From Polaromonas sp. (lineage in GTDB: Bacteria > Pseudomonadota > Gammaproteobacteria > Burkholderiales > Burkholderiaceae_C): a stretch of 9,655 bases of DNA. The stretch covers positions 1 to 9,655 of the forward strand of contig JANYFF010000243.1 in assembly GCA_025362825.1 (NCBI GenBank), read 5' to 3'. The notes under the pieces are model-generated. The model was not told the origin of the DNA, searched no databases, and was given only the letters and a program-made list of their open reading frames with translations. Both the position numbers and the translations under genes were made by a program. Below, piece after piece: positions 1-6,169 of this stretch. Numbering within the stretch: the first letter of the stretch is position 1; each line of letters starts with the position of its first letter.

Positions 1-197
1 TTCCTGCGTCTGTGCAAGACGGGCTGAACTGGGTGTCGCGTGCTTGTCTGGTCGTGGCCATTGTCGCCCTGGGCATGAAAACTTCTTTCGTGGAGCTCAA
101 GTCTTTTGGCTGGCGCCCCTTGGTGATGCTGTTGTCTGAAACGGTATGGATGGCCGCGCTCGTATTGATCCTTATATTGACTGTGGTAAGGGCATAA
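1..197 (+). CDS. YeiH/UPF0324 family putative sulfate exporter, C-terminal fragment
   Basis: This is the 3' end of a gene entering from the left; the reading frame starts at base 3 and stops at TAA 195-197. The visible 64 or so residues (PASVQDGLNWVSR...) contain two hydrophobic segments, around ACLVVAIVALGM and LVMLLSETVWMAALVLILIL, joined by a short loop with KTSF and GWRPL. The pairing ALGMKTS...GWRPL followed by a last membrane helix is typical of the C-terminus of the YeiH/UPF0324 family, polytopic inner-membrane proteins annotated as putative sulfate exporters. The transported substrate is not firmly known for most members. A GTG at 12 could be mistaken for a start, but the sequence before it is in frame and family-like, so the gene is truncated by the window edge rather than short. 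It is followed by a stem-loop at 203-248. Confidence 0.8.
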   Translation, partial: PASVQDGLNWVSRACLVVAIVALGMKTSFVELKSFGWRPLVMLLSETVWMAALVLILILTVVRA

Positions 198-202
198 GCG
201 CG

Positions 203-248
203 CTGCAGATAGGCGCTAAGGCGGTCGAAGGCCTTGCCGCATCTGCAG
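203..248 (+). terminator. Stem-loop downstream of the YeiH-family gene, possible terminator
   Basis: The arms CTGCAGAT (203-210) and ATCTGCAG (241-248) are perfect reverse complements. Inside them GGC (212-214) pairs with GCC (236-238), and AAGGC (218-222) pairs with GCCTT (231-235), closing an eight-base loop. That makes about 16 pairs with two small bulges, starting six bases after the stop codon. No T-run follows, so it is not a textbook intrinsic terminator. It may act as a Rho-assisted terminator, a 3'-end stabiliser, or a structure in the leader of the next gene. Confidence 0.5.
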
Positions 249-382
249 GGCGTTGACGTACTGCCTATCGGTTTGTGCGGCAGCGCCCTCAAAAGGCCAT
301 ATCTTCATCGCGCCGAAGCCGTCTTCCAGCAGGCTGGGCCTGGCCGCCGGAAAAACGGCTACAGCGCGATAAAGTAGACCGT

Positions 383-2488
383 ATGACGGATCTCACAGAA
401 AACCCTGGTTTGAGCTTGAATGCGGTGGTGCGCGGGGCCTGCCCGCATGACTGCCCGGACACCTGCTCATTGCTCACCACCGTGCAGGCTGGCGTCGCGA
501 CGAGGGTGCAGGGCAACCCGGACCACCCGCAGACCGGCGGTGTGCTGTGCAACAAGGTGTCGCGCTACACCGAGCGCAGCTACCATCCTGAGCGATTGCT
601 GCAGCCATTGCGCAGGGCCGGGCCCAGGGGCTCTGGCCAGTTTGAGCCGGTCAGCTGGGATGAGGCGCTGCGTGACATCGCTGCCCGGCTGTCGGCCATT
701 GCGGCGCGGGACCCGCAGGCCATCGTGCCCTACAGCTACGCCGGCACCATGGGGCTGGTGCAGGCAGAGGGCATGGCTGCCAGGTTCTTCAACCGCCTCG
801 GCGCCTCCCTGCTGGACCGCAGCATCTGCTCTGCAGCCGGTGGTGAAGGCCTGACGCAGACGCTGGGCGGCAAGGTCGGCATGCGGGTGGAGTTTTTTGC
901 CGAGTCAAAACTCATCCTCATCTGGGGCAGCAATTCGATTGCCAGCAACCTGCATTTCTGGCGCTACGCACAGCAGGCCAAGCGCAACGGCGCCAGGCTG
1001 ATCTGCATCGACCCGCGCAGAAGTGAAACCGCTGAAAAATGCCACGAGCACATTGCCCTGCTACCCGGCACTGACGGCGCGCTGGCGCTGGCGCTTATGC
1101 ACGAGCTCATCGCCCACGACTGGCTGGACCACGACTACATCGCGCAGCACACGCTGGGCTGGCAGGCGCTGCGCGCGCGCGCCCTGCAGTGGACACCGGA
1201 GCGCGCCGCCGCCATTTGCGGCGTGCCGGTTGAGCAAATCAAAACCCTGGCCCGCGACTATGGCCAGAGCATGGGCCAGCGCCAGCGCCAGCCCGCAGCC
1301 ATCCGGCTGAACTACGGCATGCAGCGGGTACGCGGCGGCGGCAATGCCTCGCGCGCCATCGCCTGCCTGCCCGCGCTGATTGGCGCCTGGCGGCACCGCG
1401 CTGGTGGCTTGCTGCTGAGCAGCTCGGGCGCCTTCCCGGTGGACAAGGCAGCGCTGCAGCGCCCCGACCTGCTAGCCGGGCGCAAGCCGCGCACCATCAA
1501 CATGATCACCATAGGCAACGACCTGCTCGCGCCAGCGTCGGCCGTCTTCGGGCCAAAGATTGAAGCCCTGATTGTCTACAACAGCAACCCGGTCGCGGTG
1601 GCGCCAGAATCAGGCAAGGTGGTGCAGGGCTTTGCGCGCAAAGACCTGTTCACCGTGGTGCTGGAACATTTCCAGACCGATACCGCCGACTACGCAGACT
1701 ACATCCTGCCCGCCACCACCCAGCTAGAGCATTGGGATGTGCACGGCGCCTATGGCCACACCGACGTGCTGCTCAACCGCCCGGCCATTGCGCCGCAGGG
1801 CCAGGCCCGGCCCAACAGCCAGATTTTTCGCGATCTGGCGGCACACATGGGCTTTAATGACGCCTGCTTTCTGGATAACGACGAAACCCTGTGCCGCAAA
1901 GCCTTTGCAGGCAAGGTTGATTTCAATGCGTTGCTGGACAAGGGCTTTGCCACCTTGAGCCTGCCGGAGGCGCCGTACGCAAACGGCAACTTCCCGACGC
2001 TATCGGGCAAATGCGAATTCTTCAGCGCCCGGCTGGCGGCGCAGGGCCTGGACGGCCTGCCTGAGCATGTGCCGAATTACGAAACGGCAGGGTCCTCGGC
2101 GCTGTATCCGCTGGCGATGATTTCGCCGCCGGCTCGCAACTTTCTCAATTCAACCTTCGTTAATGTCAAAAGCCTGCGCAGCATGGAGGGCGAGCCGGTG
2201 CTGGAAATGCACAGCGCAGACGCAGATGCACGTGGCGTCAAGACGGGCGATGTCGTCCGTGTCTTCAACCAGCGCGGCGACTACGTGGTCAGGGCCGAGG
2301 TCTCGACCCGTGCCAGGCCCGGTGTTGTCAACAGCCTGGGCGTGTGGTGGCGCAAGTTTGGCCTGGCAGGCACCAACGTCAACCAGCTCACCAGCCAGCA
2401 CCTGACCGACCTGGGCCGCGGTCCGGTGTTTTACGACTGCCTGGTTGAAGTCAGCCTGGCAACCGCGCCGGCCACACAAGCCGCATGA
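383..2488 (+). CDS. Molybdopterin-dependent oxidoreductase with N-terminal 4Fe-4S domain (MopB/DMSO reductase superfamily)
   Basis: A 701-residue single-polypeptide member of the DMSO reductase superfamily (COG0243). The N-terminal Fe4S4 domain has Cys20, Cys24, Cys28 (ACPHDCPDTC) and Cys56. The catalytic MopB domain follows to about residue 550, with Cys149 (SICSAAGGEG) placed where many family members carry the molybdenum ligand. The C-terminal dinucleotide-binding domain spans roughly residues 575-690 (PPARNFLNS...GDVVRVFNQRGD). There is no twin-arginine signal, so a cytoplasmic enzyme is expected. Electron partner and substrate are unknown, and no FeS or membrane-anchor subunit adjoins it. 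ATG 383 is preferred because the protein from there begins like family members. A GTG at 275 would add 36 Arg-rich residues without family character. Neither start has a clear Shine-Dalgarno. Its stop overlaps the next start as ATGA. Family is sure, reaction is not. Confidence 0.88.
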   Translation: MTDLTENPGLSLNAVVRGACPHDCPDTCSLLTTVQAGVATRVQGNPDHPQTGGVLCNKVSRYTERSYHPERLLQPLRRAGPRGSGQFEPVSWDEALRDIAARLSAIAARDPQAIVPYSYAGTMGLVQAEGMAARFFNRLGASLLDRSICSAAGGEGLTQTLGGKVGMRVEFFAESKLILIWGSNSIASNLHFWRYAQQAKRNGARLICIDPRRSETAEKCHEHIALLPGTDGALALALMHELIAHDWLDHDYIAQHTLGWQALRARALQWTPERAAAICGVPVEQIKTLARDYGQSMGQRQRQPAAIRLNYGMQRVRGGGNASRAIACLPALIGAWRHRAGGLLLSSSGAFPVDKAALQRPDLLAGRKPRTINMITIGNDLLAPASAVFGPKIEALIVYNSNPVAVAPESGKVVQGFARKDLFTVVLEHFQTDTADYADYILPATTQLEHWDVHGAYGHTDVLLNRPAIAPQGQARPNSQIFRDLAAHMGFNDACFLDNDETLCRKAFAGKVDFNALLDKGFATLSLPEAPYANGNFPTLSGKCEFFSARLAAQGLDGLPEHVPNYETAGSSALYPLAMISPPARNFLNSTFVNVKSLRSMEGEPVLEMHSADADARGVKTGDVVRVFNQRGDYVVRAEVSTRARPGVVNSLGVWWRKFGLAGTNVNQLTSQHLTDLGRGPVFYDCLVEVSLATAPATQAA

Positions 2489-3579
2489 GCGCCTCACGCA
2501 CGCTGCTCGCAGTCATTGCAGCCAGTCTTCTTAGCAGTGGCTGCGCCAGCGTGGGCTATTACTGGCAATCCGTCAGCGGCCATGTCGGGGTGATGAACAG
2601 CGCCCGGCCTGTGAGCGACATACTCGCCGATTCGCAAACACCCGAGGCACTGCGGGCCCGGCTGGCCATGACGCAGCGCATGCGCAGTTTCGCCGTCACC
2701 GAGCTGGGCCTTCCGGACAACGGCAGCTACCACCGTTACGCCGACCTGCATCGCAGCGCGGTCGTCTGGAACGTGGTCGCCGCACCGCTGTTTTCACTGA
2801 CGCTGAAAACCTGGTGCTTTCCGGTGGTGGGATGCGTCGGCTACCGCGGTTATTTCAATGAGGCCGACGCGCAGCTGGAGGCTGGCAAGCTCAGGGCAGA
2901 AGGGCTGGAGTCCAGCGTTTATGGCGTGCCAGCTTACTCAACCCTGGGCTGGATGAACTGGGCTGGCGGCGACCCGCTGCTCAATACCTTCATCAACTAC
3001 CCCGAAGGTGAACTCGCGCGGCTGATTTTTCATGAGCTGGCGCACCAGGTGGTGTACGCCAGCGGTGACACCATGTTCAACGAGTCCTTCGCCACCACCG
3101 TCGAACGCCTGGGCAGCCGGCGCTGGCTGGACAGCCAGTCCAGTGAGGCGGCCCGAAAGCAGTACGCCGCCTTTGACGGGCGGCGCCAGGAGTTTCGCGC
3201 ACTGGCGCTTGCCACGCGGCGCGAGCTGACGGAGGTTTACGCCCCCATTTACCCAGAAAAAGAGGGTGTAGCCCTTGTAAAACGGACGCCTTCAGCTACT
3301 GATTTAATAGCAGTCGAGAAATCCAAGGCGCTCGTCATGCAGCGCTTTCGGGACAACTACGCACGCCTGAAAGAAAGCTGGGGTGGTTTTGCAGGCTACG
3401 ACCCATGGGTTGCAAAAGCCAACAATGCCGCCTTTGGCGCGCAGGCCGCGTACGACGAACTGGTGCCGGGGTTTGAATCGCTGTTCGAGCGTGAGGGACG
3501 CGACTGGGCACGGTTTTATGATGCAGTAAAGCAGCTGGCCAGCCTGCCTGAAAAAGAGCGGCACAAAGCCTTGAAATAA
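2485..3579 (+). CDS. Putative lipoprotein aminopeptidase, COG4324/DUF2265 (HExxH metallopeptidase)
   Basis: A 364-residue protein of the predicted aminopeptidase family COG4324 (Pfam Aminopep, formerly DUF2265). The N-terminus is a short lipoprotein signal: a basic residue, a hydrophobic stretch, then SSGC with Cys20 as the likely lipidated residue. Ser at -3 is weaker than the usual Leu, which sits at -4. The next residue is Ala, which favours outer-membrane sorting. The zinc motif is HELAH at residues 183-187, followed by FNESFA with Glu200, the probable third ligand. The C-terminal block WGGFAGYD...NNA...YDELVPGFE...DWARFY is characteristic of the family. Residues 258-277 look like an extra segment encoded by a palindromic repeat. 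The start overlaps the stop of the oxidoreductase (ATGA), implying coupled translation despite no obvious functional link. Peptidase activity is inferred from the motif; the physiological substrate is unknown. Confidence 0.85.
   Translation: MSASRTLLAVIAASLLSSGCASVGYYWQSVSGHVGVMNSARPVSDILADSQTPEALRARLAMTQRMRSFAVTELGLPDNGSYHRYADLHRSAVVWNVVAAPLFSLTLKTWCFPVVGCVGYRGYFNEADAQLEAGKLRAEGLESSVYGVPAYSTLGWMNWAGGDPLLNTFINYPEGELARLIFHELAHQVVYASGDTMFNESFATTVERLGSRRWLDSQSSEAARKQYAAFDGRRQEFRALALATRRELTEVYAPIYPEKEGVALVKRTPSATDLIAVEKSKALVMQRFRDNYARLKESWGGFAGYDPWVAKANNAAFGAQAAYDELVPGFESLFEREGRDWARFYDAVKQLASLPEKERHKALK
3257..3316 (+). repeat. Palindromic intergenic-type repeat embedded in frame in the aminopeptidase gene
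   Basis: This stretch has two small inverted pairs: AGGG (3263-3266) with CCCT (3272-3275), and GCTACT (3295-3300) with AATAGC (3306-3311), which match at 5 of 6 positions. From memory it resembles a dispersed repeat of Comamonadaceae with the same order of AGGG..CCCTT, a TTCAGCTACT arm and a TAGCAG arm, usually found between genes. Here it is read through as residues 258-277 (EKEGVALVKRTP, then SATDLIAV), in a part of the protein where relatives, as I recall them, have only a short linker. Of the three forward frames only the used one is open: TAA at 3278 and 3305 and TGA at 3300 close the others. No second copy was seen in the window, so the repeat identity is recalled rather than shown. 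Confidence 0.5.
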
Positions 3580-3595
3580 TCGACCGATACAAAGC

Positions 3596-3600
3596 AGGAG
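3596..3600 (+). promoter_or_regulatory. Ribosome binding site of the PHA-system gene
   Basis: AGGAG ends six bases before ATG 3607, a standard strong Shine-Dalgarno. It fixes this start over the internal ATG at 3640. Confidence 0.7.
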
Positions 3601-3606
3601 ACACCA

Positions 3607-3951
3607 ATGGCTGACATCCACATCGAACGCGAGCACCGCATGAGCTTTGCCGAGGCACGCAAGGCGGCCTTCAAATGGGCCGAGCAGGCCGAAGAGAAAT
3701 TTGACATGGCCTGCACTTACGAAGAGGGCAAGGCACTGGACGAAGTCAGCTTCACGCGCTCAGGTGTCAGCGGCACGCTCACCGTCACCAAGGACCGCTT
3801 TGAGCTGCAGGCAAAGCTTGGCTTTCTGCTGGGTGCCTTCAAGGAAAAGATCGAAGGTGAAATCGTGAAAAACCTCGACGCCCTGATTGCCAAAAGCCCG
3901 CCTGCTACAAAAAAAACTGCGGCCAGAAAAGCGCCCGGCAAAAAAGCCTGA
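3607..3951 (+). CDS. Polyhydroxyalkanoic acid system family protein (PHA_gran_rgn)
   Basis: A 114-residue protein matching the PHA_gran_rgn family (Pfam PF09650, TIGR02610), small proteins encoded in bacteria that make polyhydroxyalkanoate granules. The core, about residues 3-98, has the family pattern: I-x-R-x-H at the start, an amphipathic helix SFAEARKAAFKWAEQAEEKF, a central strand region (VSFTRSGVSGTLTVTKDRFEL) and a hydrophobic stretch LGFLLGAFKEKIEGEI. The last 15 or so residues are Lys/Ala-rich, resembling the basic tails of phasin-like, DNA- or granule-binding proteins. A role in granule association or regulation is inferred from the family name only; no PHA synthase or phasin gene is in view. 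It has its own good ribosome site. The gene ends 12 bases before the LysR start, in the same frame, with a single TGA between them. Confidence 0.85.
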   Translation: MADIHIEREHRMSFAEARKAAFKWAEQAEEKFDMACTYEEGKALDEVSFTRSGVSGTLTVTKDRFELQAKLGFLLGAFKEKIEGEIVKNLDALIAKSPPATKKTAARKAPGKKA

Positions 3952-3963
3952 ACGGCGGCGCGC

Positions 3964-4905
3964 TTGGTCACTGCACGCTACAACCTGGCGAGGTTCGACC
4001 TGGTGTCCATCAGGCTGGCAGTGGCGTGCGCACAAACCGGCAGCCTGACCGCGGCAGCGCGGGATTCACACCTGGCCCTGGCCGCAGCCAGCCGGCGGAT
4101 AAAGGAACTTGAAAGCGCACTTGGCGACGCCTTATTTGAACGCCACGCCCGCGGACTGCTGCCTACCGCTGCGGGACGGGTTTTTGTAAAACACGGCCTG
4201 ACACTGCTGCAAACCATGGAGCAGCTTGGCACCGAGCTGACCGACCTACGCCAGGGTATTGCACGCCACATCAGCCTGTGCGCAAGCAGCGCCGCCATCA
4301 GCCAGTTCCTGCCGCCTCTGCTTGCACGTTATGCCGAGCTGCAACCGCAGGTGCGCATTGACCTGGAAGAACAAGTCTCTGAAGCCGTTGTTGCAACCCT
4401 GCGCGAAGGGCGCACCGACGTCGCCGTGTTTGTCGAAGGCCCCGACACAACCGGCCTGGCCACGCAGCTGTTTCGTACCGACGAGCTGGTGCTGGTGATG
4501 CCTGCCCGGCACCGCCTGGCGACTGGCAAATCACCCCTGCCATTTGTTGATGCGCTGGACGAGGAATGGATCAGCCTCACCGCCGGAGCGGCCATGCTGC
4601 AAAAGCAGCAACAGGCGGCGCTGGCCGCGGGCCGGCCGCTCAAACTGCGCATGCAGGTACGCAGTTTTGATGCGGTCTGCCACATGGTGGCCTCGGGCCT
4701 GGGCATTGCGGTGCTGCCCAAGGGCGCCAGCCTGCCCATCATCAAAAGCATGTTACTAGGCTGGCGACCATTGGCCGATGGCTGGGCACAACGCCGGCTG
4801 CTGCTGGCGACCGATGCGGGTAAGAGCGATGCAGCCATCACTGCGCTGGTGGACTTTCTGGTAAAGCCTTCGCAAAATGCGAAGGCGAATGGACGCAAAG
4901 AGTAA
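3964..4905 (+). CDS. LysR family transcriptional regulator
   Basis: A 313-residue LysR-type regulator. The N-terminal winged helix-turn-helix covers residues 11-70, with the recognition region GSLTAAARDSHLALAAASRR (26-45) followed by IKELESALGDALFERHARG and PTAAG. The effector-binding domain spans about residues 95-300 (ISLCASSA...LREGRTDVAVF...GLGIAVLP). TTG 3964 is chosen because the relatives I recall begin RFDLV-x-x-RL, which needs this start. GTG 4003 would cut that off, and the frame is closed upstream by TGA at 3949. No good Shine-Dalgarno precedes it, so expression may be low or coupled to the upstream gene. Unlike many LysR genes it is not divergent from its likely targets: it reads into the CoA-transferase operon that starts 37 bases later. 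It is the natural candidate to regulate that operon in response to the imported acid or a CoA intermediate; this is inference from position. Confidence 0.92.
   Translation: MVTARYNLARFDLVSIRLAVACAQTGSLTAAARDSHLALAAASRRIKELESALGDALFERHARGLLPTAAGRVFVKHGLTLLQTMEQLGTELTDLRQGIARHISLCASSAAISQFLPPLLARYAELQPQVRIDLEEQVSEAVVATLREGRTDVAVFVEGPDTTGLATQLFRTDELVLVMPARHRLATGKSPLPFVDALDEEWISLTAGAAMLQKQQQAALAAGRPLKLRMQVRSFDAVCHMVASGLGIAVLPKGASLPIIKSMLLGWRPLADGWAQRRLLLATDAGKSDAAITALVDFLVKPSQNAKANGRKE
4866..4886 (+). other. Perfect 9-bp hairpin inside the 3' end of the LysR gene
   Basis: GCCTTCGCA (4866-4874) and TGCGAAGGC (4878-4886) are exact reverse complements around a three-base AAA loop. The hairpin is coding (it specifies ...PSQNAKA near the LysR C-terminus) and ends 16 bases before the stop codon. 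No T-run follows on the + strand, so it is not a classical terminator. Placed between regulator and enzyme genes, it could partly terminate or process the transcript and so set the regulator-to-enzyme ratio. Confidence 0.55.
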
Positions 4906-4942
4906 TGGACGCCCGCAGCCCGCTTGGGCACACTGCGCCGCC

Positions 4943-6169
4943 ATGGACACTACTTTTAACCCTGCCAGCCAGGGCCCGCTCGCCGGCCTCAAGGTTCTTG
5001 AACTCGGCCAGCTGATTGCCGGCCCTTTCGCCGCCAAGACGTTGGCCGACTTTGGCGCCGACATCATCAAGATCGAAACGCCAGGTACCGGTGACCCGCT
5101 GCGCAAATGGCGGCTGCTCAAGGACGGCACGTCTGTCTGGTGGCAAGTGCAGTCGCGCAACAAGCGCTCACTGGCGCTCGACCTGCGGAAGCCCGAAGCT
5201 CAGGGCATTGTGCGCAAGCTGGCCGCCGAGAGCGATGTGCTGATCGAGAACTTCCGGCCCGGCGCGATGGAAGGTTGGGGCCTGGGACCTGACGACCTGC
5301 TCAAGCTCAATCCGCGTCTCATCGTGCTGCGCATCAGCGGCTATGGCCAAACCGGCCCCTACCGTGACCGGCCAGGATTTGGTGTGGTGGCCGAGGCCAT
5401 GAGCGGCCTGCGCCACCTGACCGCGGAGCCCGGACGTGTGCCGGTCAGAGTTGGTGTCAGTCTTGGCGACACGCTGGCAGGGCTGCATGGGGTGATCGGC
5501 ATTTTGCTCGCGCTGCAGCACCGCCATGCCCACGGTGTCGGCCAGGTGATTGACGTAGCGCTGTATGAAGCGGTTTTCAACTGCATGGAAAGCCTGTTGC
5601 CCGAATACAGCGCCTTTGGCGCGGTGCGCGGCCCCGCCGGCAGCGCCCTGCCCGGCATCGCGCCCAGCAATGCCTACCGCTGCAACGATGAAGGTTATGC
5701 CCTCATTGCTGGTAACGGCGACAGTATCTTTAAGCGCCTGATGAAAGTCATTGGTCGCGATGATCTGGGTGCTGATCCAGCTCTGGCTGACAACGCCGGG
5801 CGCGTCGCACGCGTGGCTGAGATTGATGTGGCAATTGGTCTGTGGGTTGCAGAACGCAGCGTGGATGAGGTGCTGGCGGAGCTTGACAAGGTGGGCGTAC
5901 CGGCCGGCCGCATCTACACAGTCGCCGACATAGCAGCTGACCCTCACTACCAGGCGCGCGGCATGCTAGACAGTGTGCAGATGGACGACGGCAGCACGCT
6001 CGCCGTACCAGGCATCGTACCCAAGCTGTCGCTCACGCCCGGACAGCATCGCCGCAACGCGCCCACACTGGGCCAGGACACCGATGCTGTTCTGCATGAG
6101 CTGGGCCTGACACCGGCGCAAATTCAGGGGCTTAAGGACAAAGGCATTGTTTCAGGAGGAACACGATGA
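4943..6169 (+). CDS. CaiB/BaiF family CoA-transferase (family III)
   Basis: A 408-residue family III CoA-transferase, the class that includes formyl-CoA:oxalate, carnitine and succinyl-CoA:citramalate CoA-transferases. It moves CoA between carboxylates without ATP. Typical landmarks are LAGLKVLELGQLIAGPFAAK near the N-terminus, GADIIKIE, the SRNKRSLALDL segment, LIENFRPG, LRISGYGQTGPY, and VSLGDTLAGLHG, whose Asp176 is the expected catalytic aspartate forming the acyl-enzyme anhydride. The C-terminal part carries GVPAGRIYTVADIAADPHYQARGM. Length is normal. ATG 4943 is chosen because the conserved N-terminus begins about a dozen residues later. The frame is open back to ATG 4877, which would overlap LysR and add 22 non-conserved residues. 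There is no clear Shine-Dalgarno, so coupling to LysR translation is possible. Context suggests it activates the acid that the following lyase cleaves; donor and acceptor cannot be read from sequence. Confidence 0.92.
   Translation: MDTTFNPASQGPLAGLKVLELGQLIAGPFAAKTLADFGADIIKIETPGTGDPLRKWRLLKDGTSVWWQVQSRNKRSLALDLRKPEAQGIVRKLAAESDVLIENFRPGAMEGWGLGPDDLLKLNPRLIVLRISGYGQTGPYRDRPGFGVVAEAMSGLRHLTAEPGRVPVRVGVSLGDTLAGLHGVIGILLALQHRHAHGVGQVIDVALYEAVFNCMESLLPEYSAFGAVRGPAGSALPGIAPSNAYRCNDEGYALIAGNGDSIFKRLMKVIGRDDLGADPALADNAGRVARVAEIDVAIGLWVAERSVDEVLAELDKVGVPAGRIYTVADIAADPHYQARGMLDSVQMDDGSTLAVPGIVPKLSLTPGQHRRNAPTLGQDTDAVLHELGLTPAQIQGLKDKGIVSGGTR
6154..6159 (+). promoter_or_regulatory. Ribosome binding site of the HMGL-family lyase gene
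   Basis: A perfect AGGAGG lies inside the end of the CoA-transferase gene, six bases before ATG 6166. It is the strongest site in the operon, so the lyase may be translated more efficiently than the upstream CoA-transferase. Confidence 0.75.

Noticed and set aside
253..281. TTGACG as a possible -35 promoter element before the molybdoenzyme gene
   Set aside because: No sequence resembling a -10 box lies 16-18 bases downstream, so a sigma-70 promoter cannot be supported.
275..382. N-terminal extension of the molybdoenzyme from GTG 275
   Set aside because: The 36 added residues are Arg/Ser-rich with no signal-peptide or family character; ATG 383 gives the expected N-terminus.
3900..3920. CTGCTAC followed by an A-run, considered as a second fragment of the palindromic repeat
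   Set aside because: It has no matching second arm and is explained by Lys codons of the basic tail of the PHA-system protein.
4329..4931. 200-codon minus-strand open frame over the LysR gene
   Set aside because: The translation is Ser/Arg/Ala-rich without motifs and is antisense to a solid LysR coding region.
4906..4942. LysR operator in the gap before the CoA-transferase gene
   Set aside because: The gap is only 37 bases and T-N11-A pairs are too common to call; no convincing dyad was found.
5168..5947. 259-codon open frame on the minus strand inside the CoA-transferase gene
   Set aside because: It is fully antisense to a clearly recognisable gene, shows no family resemblance, and such long shadows are expected with this GC-rich codon use.
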